From Candidatus Methylaffinis lahnbergensis (lineage in GTDB: Bacteria > Pseudomonadota > Alphaproteobacteria > Rhizobiales > Beijerinckiaceae), in NCBI GenBank assembly GCA_002890675.1, contig PEFW01000002.1, positions 1 to 64,000 on the forward strand: a stretch of DNA of 64,000 nt, given 5' to 3'. The notes below the pieces were generated by a model. That model worked only from the letters and a program-made list of their open reading frames with translations. It was not told the DNA's origin and did no database searches. Each line of letters starts with the position of its first letter. The stretch's first letter is position 1. This document shows positions 26,923 through 34,482 of the stretch, piece after piece. The translations under genes were made by a program, and so were the position numbers.

Positions 26923-27687
26923 TCAAGAGGCTGCCGCCTCGTCCTTGCGTTCGCCTTGGCCGCGGCGACGGGACGGTCCCCGACTAGGCCTGCGCTCGAA
27001 TAATGAACGCGCCAGCGAAAACAAAGGCGAGACAAGCCGGTTCAAATCTTCCGCCCGTGCGACAAAACCGCCGCCTCTGGTCAATTCGCGGTCGAGCTCC
27101 GCCATGGTTGAGGCAAGCCCAGGATCGTCGTCGCGAAACCAGACCCGCAGAACCCGTCTCCAGGCAAGCGCGAGGCCTTGCAGCTTAAAAGCGCCGACCG
27201 GACCCTCGGATTCGATTCCGGCCGCCTCCAGCATGAAGCGCATCGAATTGATGACCACACGGTTGATCGCCGACGCCGCCAGCGGATCGCGGCGGGTCCA
27301 GTCGGAAATGGCTTCGAGGCCCAGCTTATAAGGCGCCAACGCATCGAGACGGCGCATCAGAACATCGAACAAACGCTCCTTGACCGGTTCCCCGGCCAAG
27401 TCATCGCCGGCGGCGTCGAGAACGATGTGATCGATCCGGCGCGAAAAACCCGCGAGCACTGCGCCCTTCGAGGGGAAAAAGTCGCGAAAGGTGGCGAGCG
27501 AGACATTCGCGCGGGCCGCGACATCCGAAATCGTGATGTCGTCCCAGCTGCGCTCTCCGGCGAGCTCCAACAGCGCGTCGATAATCGCGTTTCGCGGATC
27601 CTTGGGCGCCGCCGCTACGGTCTCGGTTTTTGGCCAAGCTCCAGCCTGCACCTCAGCGTTGCCGTCGCTTTCGTCAGCCATTTTCAT
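26923..27687 (-). CDS. TetR/AcrR-family transcriptional regulator
   Basis: The DNA-binding domain lies at about residues 30-80: NAIIDALLELAGERSWDDIT, ISDVAARANVSLATFRDFFP, SKGAVLAGFSRRID. The ligand domain continues with RLDALAPYKLGLEAISDWTR and FMLEAAGIESEGPVGAFKLQ. A charged tail (RRPSRGPSRRRGQGERKDEA) closes the 254-residue protein. The effector and targets are not evident. No divergent transporter is adjacent. The preceding gene on this strand is an unrelated secreted protein. Confidence 0.88.
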   Translation of the reverse strand: MKMADESDGNAEVQAGAWPKTETVAAAPKDPRNAIIDALLELAGERSWDDITISDVAARANVSLATFRDFFPSKGAVLAGFSRRIDHIVLDAAGDDLAGEPVKERLFDVLMRRLDALAPYKLGLEAISDWTRRDPLAASAINRVVINSMRFMLEAAGIESEGPVGAFKLQGLALAWRRVLRVWFRDDDPGLASTMAELDRELTRGGGFVARAEDLNRLVSPLFSLARSLFERRPSRGPSRRRGQGERKDEAAAS

Positions 27688-27806
27688 CTCCCGGTGCGGG
27701 TCAACGATGTTATCTAGTCCCTTTCAAAACCGCTTCCAAGGGGTGAGCCGTCTTACCGGCGAGCACGGCCCCAAAAAAACAGGCAAAAGCGCATGACACC
27801 AAACAA

Positions 27807-28256
27807 TTATTTGTGCAGCAATGCTTTGTGCACCTCATTGCATGATTGTTTGGCATCGACAAACTTTCCGCTTTCTAAAATTAGGTGGCACCCGGAATTG
27901 CTTGTCCAAACCAGCTCTGCGACACGTTGAGACGCAACATACATATTTCCGTATTCAGCCGGGAACGAAATGAAATTATTGCCTTGAAGCCGCTCTAAAA
28001 TTGAGGCGCATTTTTCAAAAGCCCTGACGTTTTTCCTCGGCGAAAATGACATCTCTGGTGAGAGTAACAGAACGCATTGGGAAAAACTGACATCGGTTAA
28101 GGCTTCAATCTCCTGGCGTCTCACGTAAGAGAAAACGCCCGGAGTGTTCGTCTGTAGCGCGACAAAGGGGTCTTCCTGCGAGGTTGCCAAGGAAGGCACG
28201 GCGAGCCCTAGCGCGAAAATTATCCCAAAACAGCAAATCAAGCGAAACAACGGCAT
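27807..28256 (-). CDS. Secreted hypothetical protein with conserved cysteines
   Basis: The ATG at 28256 gives a signal peptide: MPLFRLICCFGIIFALGLAV followed by PSLATSQ. The mature ~120 residues contain Cys in SFSQCVLLLSPEMSF, AFEKCASILERL, SNSGCHLILESGKF and DAKQSCNEVHKALLHK, which could form two disulfides. It is presumably periplasmic. I do not recognise the family. The DNA is visibly richer in A and T than the neighbouring proC and TetR genes, hinting at acquisition. It is divergent from the next gene, sharing the 28257-28401 promoter region. Confidence 0.6.
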   Translation of the reverse strand: MPLFRLICCFGIIFALGLAVPSLATSQEDPFVALQTNTPGVFSYVRRQEIEALTDVSFSQCVLLLSPEMSFSPRKNVRAFEKCASILERLQGNNFISFPAEYGNMYVASQRVAELVWTSNSGCHLILESGKFVDAKQSCNEVHKALLHK

Positions 28257-28401
28257 GACACGTTCCATTCTTATCGGGATGCTTGCCACGCCCAAACCAA
28301 CTTAAGGTGGCTCAGGGGCGATTATGCCTGACGTGACGGGTTGCCACCTTTGGTGGGATATCCTTCTTGGGGATACAATCTCGAGAGGGAGGGCTTTTGC
28401 C

Positions 28402-28917
28402 ATGGAGATTCCGACACGCGTTGGCCTGGGAGGAACCGCCTTGTTCACCGTAGCAGGTTTCGTTCAGCCTCTATTTGGATGGTGGCTATCCGGGCCGTTA
28501 ATGGTAATCTGTGCTATGGTCGCGGTCTGGGGCTTTTGGCCGATAGTTAGCAATTTCCGTTGGCCTTGGAAAATCGCAGATATTTCTCTTTTTGACGCAG
28601 TTACAGAAGCATACGGGTCCACTCGCGGCACGAGTGTTTCCGAAATGGCAGAATATAGGTCGGATAGCCCACTATTCTGGTACATATATTACTTTGATGT
28701 GGTCGCAAAGATCCCAATTTATGGAACTCTAAGATTTTCGCCGAAGCGTGAACGAGTGGAATTGAACAATTACACTCCCGAATTGATCGGCAACAAAATC
28801 ATCCTAATAGAAGTTTACGGCAACAAGATTTGGGAAAACCTTTGTGTTAAGAGATCTGATCTGAAGGTTGCATTTGAAAGGCTCCAAGAAACTGCGCGGG
28901 GAACCTCATCACATTAG
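28402..28917 (+). CDS. Hypothetical membrane protein
   Basis: I chose the ATG preceded by GAGGGAGGGC; an upstream in-frame ATG at 28324 lacks such a site. Residues 1-55 contain two hydrophobic helices (LFTVAGFVQPLFGWWLSGPL, MVICAMVAVWGFWPIVSNF). The remaining ~115 residues are cytoplasmic or periplasmic with ITLFDAVTEAYGSTRG-like (actually ISLFDAVTEAYGSTRG) and FWYIYYFDVVAKIPIYGTLR. No family is recognised. Codon and base use are AT-rich compared with the flanks, like its divergent partner, so both may be one acquired cassette. Confidence 0.55.
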   Translation: MEIPTRVGLGGTALFTVAGFVQPLFGWWLSGPLMVICAMVAVWGFWPIVSNFRWPWKIADISLFDAVTEAYGSTRGTSVSEMAEYRSDSPLFWYIYYFDVVAKIPIYGTLRFSPKRERVELNNYTPELIGNKIILIEVYGNKIWENLCVKRSDLKVAFERLQETARGTSSH

Positions 28918-29025
28918 CACCCTTCAATCGCCGTTCCAAAAATGTCCACGTTTCCCCAGTTGTTATATCGGAGTTGTAAGGGATGACAACGCCACAGCAA
29001 CGAATGGCACGTATGTGAAACTCTC

Positions 29026-29853
29026 CTATCCGGAAAGCGCGGCGGCGCGCTGCTTCGCCGCCTTTGCCGCACGCTCGATCAGGGGCGTAAGGCCATCTTG
29101 CGCCATCAAGACTTCAAGGGCGGCGGCGGTCGTTCCACCGCGCGAGGTCACATTTTCGCGCAATTCCGCCGAGGTACTTTCCGGGCACTGGAACATTAAT
29201 TCGCCTGCGCCTTCGACCGTGGCGCGCGCCAGCCGCGCGGCGATACCGGCGGGCAGACCCAGGGCGGCCCCCGCGCTTGCCAAGGCCTCGGTGAGACAAA
29301 AAACGTAAGCCGGGCCGGAACCAGATATGGCGGTCACCGCGTCGATCAAATCCTCGCCGGCAAGCCATTCGACCCGGCCCGTCGCGGCGAACAATGCCGC
29401 GGCCGTCGCACGCTGGCAAGGGGTCGCCGCCACGCTCGCGGCAAGCACGGCCATACCGCGGCCCACCGCCGCGGCAAGATTTGGCATTGCCCGGACAATT
29501 GCCGTCGCGTGCGGAAACCTCGCCGCTATATTGGCGATGGTCTTTCCCGCCAGGATCGAAATGACCAGTGTGTCAGGGCCCGCGAACGGCGCCAGCGCGG
29601 CGGCCGCCTCACCGAGATTTTGCGGTTTCATCGCGAGCACAAGAATTTCGGGCGGCCGCGAAGGGGCCGCCATCGCAAAGCCCGTGGCCTGCGCGAGCTC
29701 AATGATTTCTGGCGACGGGCGCGGCTCGATGACGCTGATTTTTCGCGGATCGTACCCCCGGCCGAGCCAGGCCCGCAGCATCGCGCCGCCCATCCTGCCC
29801 GCTCCAGCGAGCACGAGGAACGCCTCGAAGCGGTCCACGCCAGGCGCTTCCAT
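29026..29853 (-). CDS. proC: Pyrroline-5-carboxylate reductase
   Basis: The last step of proline synthesis reduces pyrroline-5-carboxylate with NAD(P)H in the cytoplasm. The Rossmann loop is FLVLAGAGRMGGAMLRAWLG. VLAMKPQNLGEAAAALAPFA, ISILAGKTIANIA, AIVRAMPNLAAAVGRGM and AISGSGPAYVFCLTEALASA follow. The P5CR signature lies in ELRENVTSRGGTTAAALEVL. I use the ATG (MEAPGVDRF) that begins one base after the YbjN stop, giving 275 residues, the normal length. An upstream extension overlapping YbjN is unlikely. It is co-transcribed with the ybjN-like gene, a common Hyphomicrobiales pair. Confidence 0.93.
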   Translation of the reverse strand: MEAPGVDRFEAFLVLAGAGRMGGAMLRAWLGRGYDPRKISVIEPRPSPEIIELAQATGFAMAAPSRPPEILVLAMKPQNLGEAAAALAPFAGPDTLVISILAGKTIANIAARFPHATAIVRAMPNLAAAVGRGMAVLAASVAATPCQRATAAALFAATGRVEWLAGEDLIDAVTAISGSGPAYVFCLTEALASAGAALGLPAGIAARLARATVEGAGELMFQCPESTSAELRENVTSRGGTTAAALEVLMAQDGLTPLIERAAKAAKQRAAALSG

Positions 29854-29854
29854 G

Positions 29855-30355
29855 TCAGGCCCGGCCTTGTGTTTCAAGCATGACCGTGCCGATTGCCTCG
29901 GGAGCGGTTTGGCCGGCCCAGGCGACAAATTGAAAAGCCTGGTAGTAGCGTTCGCATGCGCGCACCGCGCTGGCGAGAACAGTTTGACATTGATGGCCGT
30001 TCAGCTCGGCGCCGCCGGCGAGCAAAATAGCATGCCGGAACATGATCACTCCGTCATTCGGCCAAATGTCGAAATGCCCGATCCAGAGTTGTTCATTGAT
30101 GAGCGAGACGAGAGAGGCAAGCTCCATGAGGCGCGCCGCCGGCACCTTGAGGTCGAAGGCGCAGGCGACATGCAATGCCTCCACTTCGGCGAGCCAGGTG
30201 AAGGCGATATTGTACTCGGACCAGCCGCCGGCGACCGAAATCGAAATTTCGTCCTCTTCGTCCCGGTCGAACGACCAGTGATTGTGCGCGGCGATTCTCT
30301 CGATGATGTCCAGCGGATTTTCGGCGCGGTCGAGGTCGAGTTGCAAAAACGGCAT
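29855..30355 (-). CDS. YbjN domain-containing protein
   Basis: The ATG giving MPFLQLDLDRAENPLDIIER fits the family better than the further-upstream ATG. The domain shows HNHWSFDRDEEDEISISVAG, EVEALHVACAFDLKVPAARL, MELASLVSLINEQLWIGHFD, then MFRHAILLAGG and ACERYYQAFQFVAWAGQTAP. In Hyphomicrobiales this 165-residue protein precedes proC almost invariably. Its fold resembles type III secretion chaperones, but its role is unknown. The stop lies one base before the proC start. Confidence 0.88.
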   Translation of the reverse strand: MPFLQLDLDRAENPLDIIERIAAHNHWSFDRDEEDEISISVAGGWSEYNIAFTWLAEVEALHVACAFDLKVPAARLMELASLVSLINEQLWIGHFDIWPNDGVIMFRHAILLAGGAELNGHQCQTVLASAVRACERYYQAFQFVAWAGQTAPEAIGTVMLETQGRA

Positions 30356-30994
30356 TCCATGTCCTCGGATGGATTTGTGGGGGAATCGGGAAACACATCC
30401 GCACTTACGGCGGCTGGTCCAACCTGGCGACGCGCGATTCAAAAATCGTTTTTCAGCCTGCGCAAATAGGAATCACAAGGTGGCGGCCTTTTGCAACTGG
30501 CATTAGCCAGGTTGTCCCCCGCCGAGAGGGTTTTGCCGCGAGGAAAATCGGCCCGCGCGGCCACCCGGCCGCGGCCTTTGCATCCGGCGGCGGCGGCTTT
30601 CCTCCAAAGGATCCTAGCGAATCGCCGGGAAACGCGCATTCGGCGCAAAACGAAAAAACCGTGCATAACCTAAGCGTGAGCTTACAGATCGAACATTTGC
30701 GCGGGATCGGGTTCAATCTTGACACCCTGGATCGATCGTCGAAACTCGCCCGCAGGGCACCCGAACTGGCGGCGAAGGCTCCGTGTGCCTGTGCCATCGC
30801 TATTCACGATTTCATCGGCACAGGCGATTAGTTCTGAAATTGACGTTGAAGGGGACTTGCTTTATAGTTCCTATCAATCGAGAGCAACTTTTTAAATCGA
30901 TTTCTTTGGTTAATGATGAATTTTCTCTATCTTCACTATTCAAATATACTTGCCGATTGTTGAAGTTTTGACTTATTTCATAAGGAATTTGGCC
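30356..30994. other. 639-bp gap upstream of the galactose-oxidase-like gene
   Basis: No protein gene with start signals or known motifs is seen. GC-rich DNA (30356-30790) changes abruptly to AT-rich DNA (about 30820-30994), which contains a good sigma-70-type promoter at 30840-30868 and the AAGGA ribosome site of the next gene. Confidence 0.5.
30840..30868 (+). promoter_or_regulatory. Sigma-70-type promoter for the galactose-oxidase-like gene
   Basis: TTGACG and TATAGT are separated by exactly 17 bp. The start codon at 30995 lies about 120 bases downstream, leaving an AT-rich untranslated leader of roughly that length. Confidence 0.5.
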
Positions 30995-32731
30995 ATGAGG
31001 CGAATTGATTCCCTTTTGGGGGCTACTTTTCACGGTTGGGTAGCGCCCCGCGGCACCAAAATAACCCTATGCATTCTTGCCGTCATCGCAGGCGCGGCCA
31101 TCAATACGGATGTGGTTTCAAAGAGTCTGCATCTCGAAATATTCAGGCTGGAAAAGGACAGGTGGGCCCCGGTCGACTACGGGTTCGGCCCGGGCGCCGG
31201 CATTGGGCCAGCGAGGCCAAACCTCGTGCTCGGTCAAACCCCGGCAATCCCCAAATCCATACGTGCGGTCCCGAAAGCAATGCTTGGGACGGCCCCGATT
31301 GGCGGAGGGGCGGGCGGCTTTTTTGGCCCCTCGGTTACTTGGCCGATCATACCGCTTCACATGGCGCTGTTGCCCGACGGGCGCGTCTTGAATTACGGTA
31401 CCGGCGAAACGGGTGCGCAAGGAGCGCAATTTATCTATGACGTCTGGGATCCAAGCCTTGGAAATGGAATCAACGCGCATAATATCCTGCCCAATGGGAC
31501 ATCGACGGACATCTTTTGCAGCGCGGCGTCTTTGATTGGGGAAGGTCCTGCTGTCCCCACAAGTCTGACTAGCAAAATGCTGATCACCGGCGGCGATCTC
31601 ACCGTCAGCGGATTGCGAAACTACTCGAACAGTGTGGTCAATGTCTTTAGCCCGGGGAATAATACGCTGACTGCCTCGGGGACGATGACCTATCCGCGTT
31701 GGTATCCTTCCATCATTAGTTTGCGCAACGGCGATAAGCTGGTCCTTGGCGGGGAAATCTCGCCCGGCGTGGGGGAGCCGACGCCCGAAGTCTACCATCC
31801 GGCATCTGGCTGGAGAACGCTGCCAGGAATTTCAATAGGCGACGAGACTTTTCCGTACTGGTATTATCCAAGAGGTTTCCTCGGTCCAGATGGCGGGGTG
31901 ACGCTTCTTCAGCATAACGGCAAAATATTCAAGATCACCACCACCGGCGCGGGAACCATCCAGGATACGGGATCGCTGATGGCCCCGGGGATGGTTTCCT
32001 ATCCATCAGTGATGTTCGCCCCTTTCAAGGTGTTGACGGTGCGCGCCGGCCAGAGGGCTCAAATCGTTGATATCTCCACCTCCCCGCCGTTGGTGACCAA
32101 CGCCGCCAATTTGAATTATGATCGCATCTGGGGGAACGCGACATTGCTTCCCGATGGAGAAATCCTCGTCACGGACGGCTCTGGAGTCGACGACGCGCTC
32201 ACCAGCGTCGTCTATCAAGCGGAGATCTTTAATCCGGTTTCTGGGACTTGGACGCTCGGCGCATCCGCTGCAATCCCCCGTCTTTATCATTCGGCGGCGC
32301 TGCTGCTTCCGGACGGATCGGTGCTGACGGGAGGCGGTGGAGCTCCACGCCCGGTAAACGAACTCAATGCGGAGATTTATTACCCCGCTTATCTCTACTT
32401 GAAAGACGGCTCCGGGAACCCCGCTCCGCGCCCGGCAATCGTTGCCGCCCCGGCACGGCTAACCTTGGGCCAGAATTTCTGGATCACCGTGGGAAGCAAC
32501 GATCAGATCTCCATTATCAACCTTATCCGGGTGGGGACCAGCTCCCATTCATTCAATCCGGAGCAGCGGCTGATCCCCGTGCCGTTCACTCAAAATGGAA
32601 CAACGGTCAAGGGGAGCGTGGATCCCGCTCCGGAAAAAATTCCGCCAGGCTATTATATGCTATTTGTATTCAACACAAATGGAGTGCCGGCAGTGGCGAA
32701 AATAGTCTCCGTCCCCCAATCGGTCCCGTAA
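30995..32731 (+). CDS. Galactose-oxidase-like copper radical oxidase (Kelch propeller plus DUF1929)
   Basis: AAGGAATTTGGCC precedes the chosen ATG. A signal or anchor segment (TKITLCILAVIAGAAINTDV) is followed by a seven-bladed Kelch propeller starting WPIIPLHMALLPDGRVLNYG. The C-terminal E-set domain (PAPRPAIVAAPARLTLGQNF) completes the fold. All ligands of the Cu/Tyr-Cys radical centre have candidates: DIFCSAASL (Cys), TYPRWYPSI (crosslinked Tyr), RLYHSAALLLPDGSVLTGGG (axial Tyr-His) and GTSSHSFNPEQR (His). The 578-residue enzyme would oxidise alcohols or aldehydes, producing H2O2, outside the cytoplasm (GlxA type). It is monocistronic. Confidence 0.82.
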   Translation: MRRIDSLLGATFHGWVAPRGTKITLCILAVIAGAAINTDVVSKSLHLEIFRLEKDRWAPVDYGFGPGAGIGPARPNLVLGQTPAIPKSIRAVPKAMLGTAPIGGGAGGFFGPSVTWPIIPLHMALLPDGRVLNYGTGETGAQGAQFIYDVWDPSLGNGINAHNILPNGTSTDIFCSAASLIGEGPAVPTSLTSKMLITGGDLTVSGLRNYSNSVVNVFSPGNNTLTASGTMTYPRWYPSIISLRNGDKLVLGGEISPGVGEPTPEVYHPASGWRTLPGISIGDETFPYWYYPRGFLGPDGGVTLLQHNGKIFKITTTGAGTIQDTGSLMAPGMVSYPSVMFAPFKVLTVRAGQRAQIVDISTSPPLVTNAANLNYDRIWGNATLLPDGEILVTDGSGVDDALTSVVYQAEIFNPVSGTWTLGASAAIPRLYHSAALLLPDGSVLTGGGGAPRPVNELNAEIYYPAYLYLKDGSGNPAPRPAIVAAPARLTLGQNFWITVGSNDQISIINLIRVGTSSHSFNPEQRLIPVPFTQNGTTVKGSVDPAPEKIPPGYYMLFVFNTNGVPAVAKIVSVPQSVP

Positions 32732-33321
32732 GTCTTGTGGAAAGCACAGAGGAGGGCGTTTCGCGCCCTCCGCGTGGCTTTCGAGCGCGTGAGCGGTTGA
32801 TATCTCTGTCGCGCGCCGCCCGATGGGCGAATGATGCTTTGCCCCTTATACTGGTATCCCAAGCAGCGTAACGAACGTGCCGTGCACGGAAAAATGATTT
32901 CACCCGGCCGGGCCGCCTGAATGGCCATTGGGCTCGCGTGGGTCTGCAAAAACATTTCATTGAAAAAATTTCCTATTGCCATTGCCGTAGTTTCGCCCGC
33001 TTGAATTGCGATTCGGTCTCATTGGCCGTAAATCTGGGCGCCTTGCGAAAGTCAGGACTCGGACTTGGCCCATAAGGTTTAGGTGGCTTGATGGCCGCGA
33101 AATCGCCGCCAAGCCACGGCTAACTATGATTGGAACCGCTAGATTTCCGTGCCGCGGTTCTTGCAGGTTCGCGATTCCCGCGGGGCGAATTCGTGGTGTG
33201 GACCCGCGCATCGGCGGGCGGCGGCCAGATTCAGATTTGGAGCAACAGCTTGTTTGAGTATTCGATGATCCCCGGCTTGCCGGATTCCCGCAACCCGTCT
33301 TAAGCCATCGGTCGGTAAACG
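32732..33321. other. 590-bp gap before the RND efflux operon
   Basis: Apart from the hairpin at 32751-32771, I see only short frames on both strands with no start signals. The promoter and operator of the efflux operon should lie in the right half. No regulator gene is adjacent. Confidence 0.4.
32751..32771 (+). terminator. Hairpin after the galactose-oxidase-like gene
   Basis: Perfect 8-bp arms GGAGGGCG and CGCCCTCC enclose TTTCG, 20 bases after the stop codon. No T-run follows, so it may act with Rho or as a 3' stabiliser. Confidence 0.5.
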
Positions 33322-34479
33322 TTGAAGCGCAGTATCGTTTTCATTGCCGTATTGATCTTGCTTGCAACTCTTGGCGGCGGCCTTGGGTATTTCCACTTCG
33401 TCGTCAAGCCGGAGATGATCAAGCGCTTCGTCCTCCAGACGCCTCCTCCCCTCGCTTCGGTCGCGGTCGCCGTGGCCGAAACCGAGACCTGGGCGCCGCG
33501 CCTGCCGGCGATTGGGACCTTCAGGGCGGTGCAAGAAATCGATATCGCGCCTCAAATCGGCGGAGCGGTCGTATCGGTCCGCGTCGAGTCGGGCGAGGAC
33601 GTCGAAAAGGGCGCCCCTCTTTTTGAAATCGACAATTCGGTGGACCAGGCCGATCTCAAGAACAATCTCGCGGTCCTCAAGAACGCCGACCTGGCGCTCG
33701 AAAGACAGCGTCAGCTGATTCAGCGCGGCAACACGGCCAAGGCAAATTTCGATTCCGCCGAGGCCGCGCGCGATTCCGCCGCCGCCGCCGCCGAACGGGT
33801 CCGCGCGATCATCGCCCAGAAAATGCTCACCGCGCCGTTCGCTGGGCGGGTCGGCATTCGTAAATTGGATCTCGGACAATATGTTTCGCCGGGAATGAGC
33901 CTCATCACCTTGCAGCAACTCGATCCGATTTTCGTCGACTTCCCTATCCCCGAAAAATCGTTCGATCTCCTAAAGCCGGGTGAGGCCATCGAAGTCGAGG
34001 TCGACGCTTATCCCGGGCAGATTTTCCATGGCGTGATCAAGACCGTCGATGCGCGGGTCGCCCAGGATAGCCGCAATGTTTTGGTGCGGGGCCAGATTGA
34101 CAATAAGAAACAGCAACTTTGGTCCGGGATGTTCGCCAATGTGAACGTCATCGCGGGCGCGCCCCAAAAGGTCGTGACGCTGCCCCGGACTGCGGTCACT
34201 TACTCGCTCTACGGCGACAGCGTTTTCGTGGTGAAGCCCTTCGCGCCGGATTCAGACGGGGCACAGGCGGCGCCGGCCACCGAAGATGCAGTTTTGAAAG
34301 TTGAGCGCCGGGTGGTGCGCACAGGCGACACGCGGGAAAACCGGGTTGCCATCGTCGAAGGCGTCGAGCCGGGCGAGACAATCGTGAGCGAAGGTCAGCT
34401 CAAACTGCAATCCGGTGCGCGGGTGCGCATCGACCCCGCCGCGCGCCTCGAACCGCCAGCGGTACGGCCGAAGGAATAA
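33322..34479 (+). CDS. RND efflux periplasmic adaptor (membrane fusion protein)
   Basis: The start appears to be TTG, giving (M)KRSIVFIAVLILLATLGGG, a membrane anchor or signal. No better ATG exists before the conserved part. The lipoyl half-motifs are IDIAPQIGGAVVSVRVESGE and LTAPFAGRVGIRKLDLGQYV around a coiled-coil hairpin (LERQRQLIQRGNTAKANFDS). A beta-barrel and membrane-proximal domain follow (NVLVRGQIDNKKQQLWSGMF, VEGVEPGETIVSEGQLKLQS). It bridges the inner-membrane pump and an outer-membrane channel. It is followed after 3 bp by the pump gene. No outer-membrane factor gene is present. Confidence 0.9.
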   Translation: MKRSIVFIAVLILLATLGGGLGYFHFVVKPEMIKRFVLQTPPPLASVAVAVAETETWAPRLPAIGTFRAVQEIDIAPQIGGAVVSVRVESGEDVEKGAPLFEIDNSVDQADLKNNLAVLKNADLALERQRQLIQRGNTAKANFDSAEAARDSAAAAAERVRAIIAQKMLTAPFAGRVGIRKLDLGQYVSPGMSLITLQQLDPIFVDFPIPEKSFDLLKPGEAIEVEVDAYPGQIFHGVIKTVDARVAQDSRNVLVRGQIDNKKQQLWSGMFANVNVIAGAPQKVVTLPRTAVTYSLYGDSVFVVKPFAPDSDGAQAAPATEDAVLKVERRVVRTGDTRENRVAIVEGVEPGETIVSEGQLKLQSGARVRIDPAARLEPPAVRPKE

Positions 34480-34482
34480 GGG

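Noticed and set aside
30453..30797. 114-codon minus-strand frame upstream of the YbjN gene
   Set aside because: No start signal, no motif, and codon use inconsistent with the neighbours.
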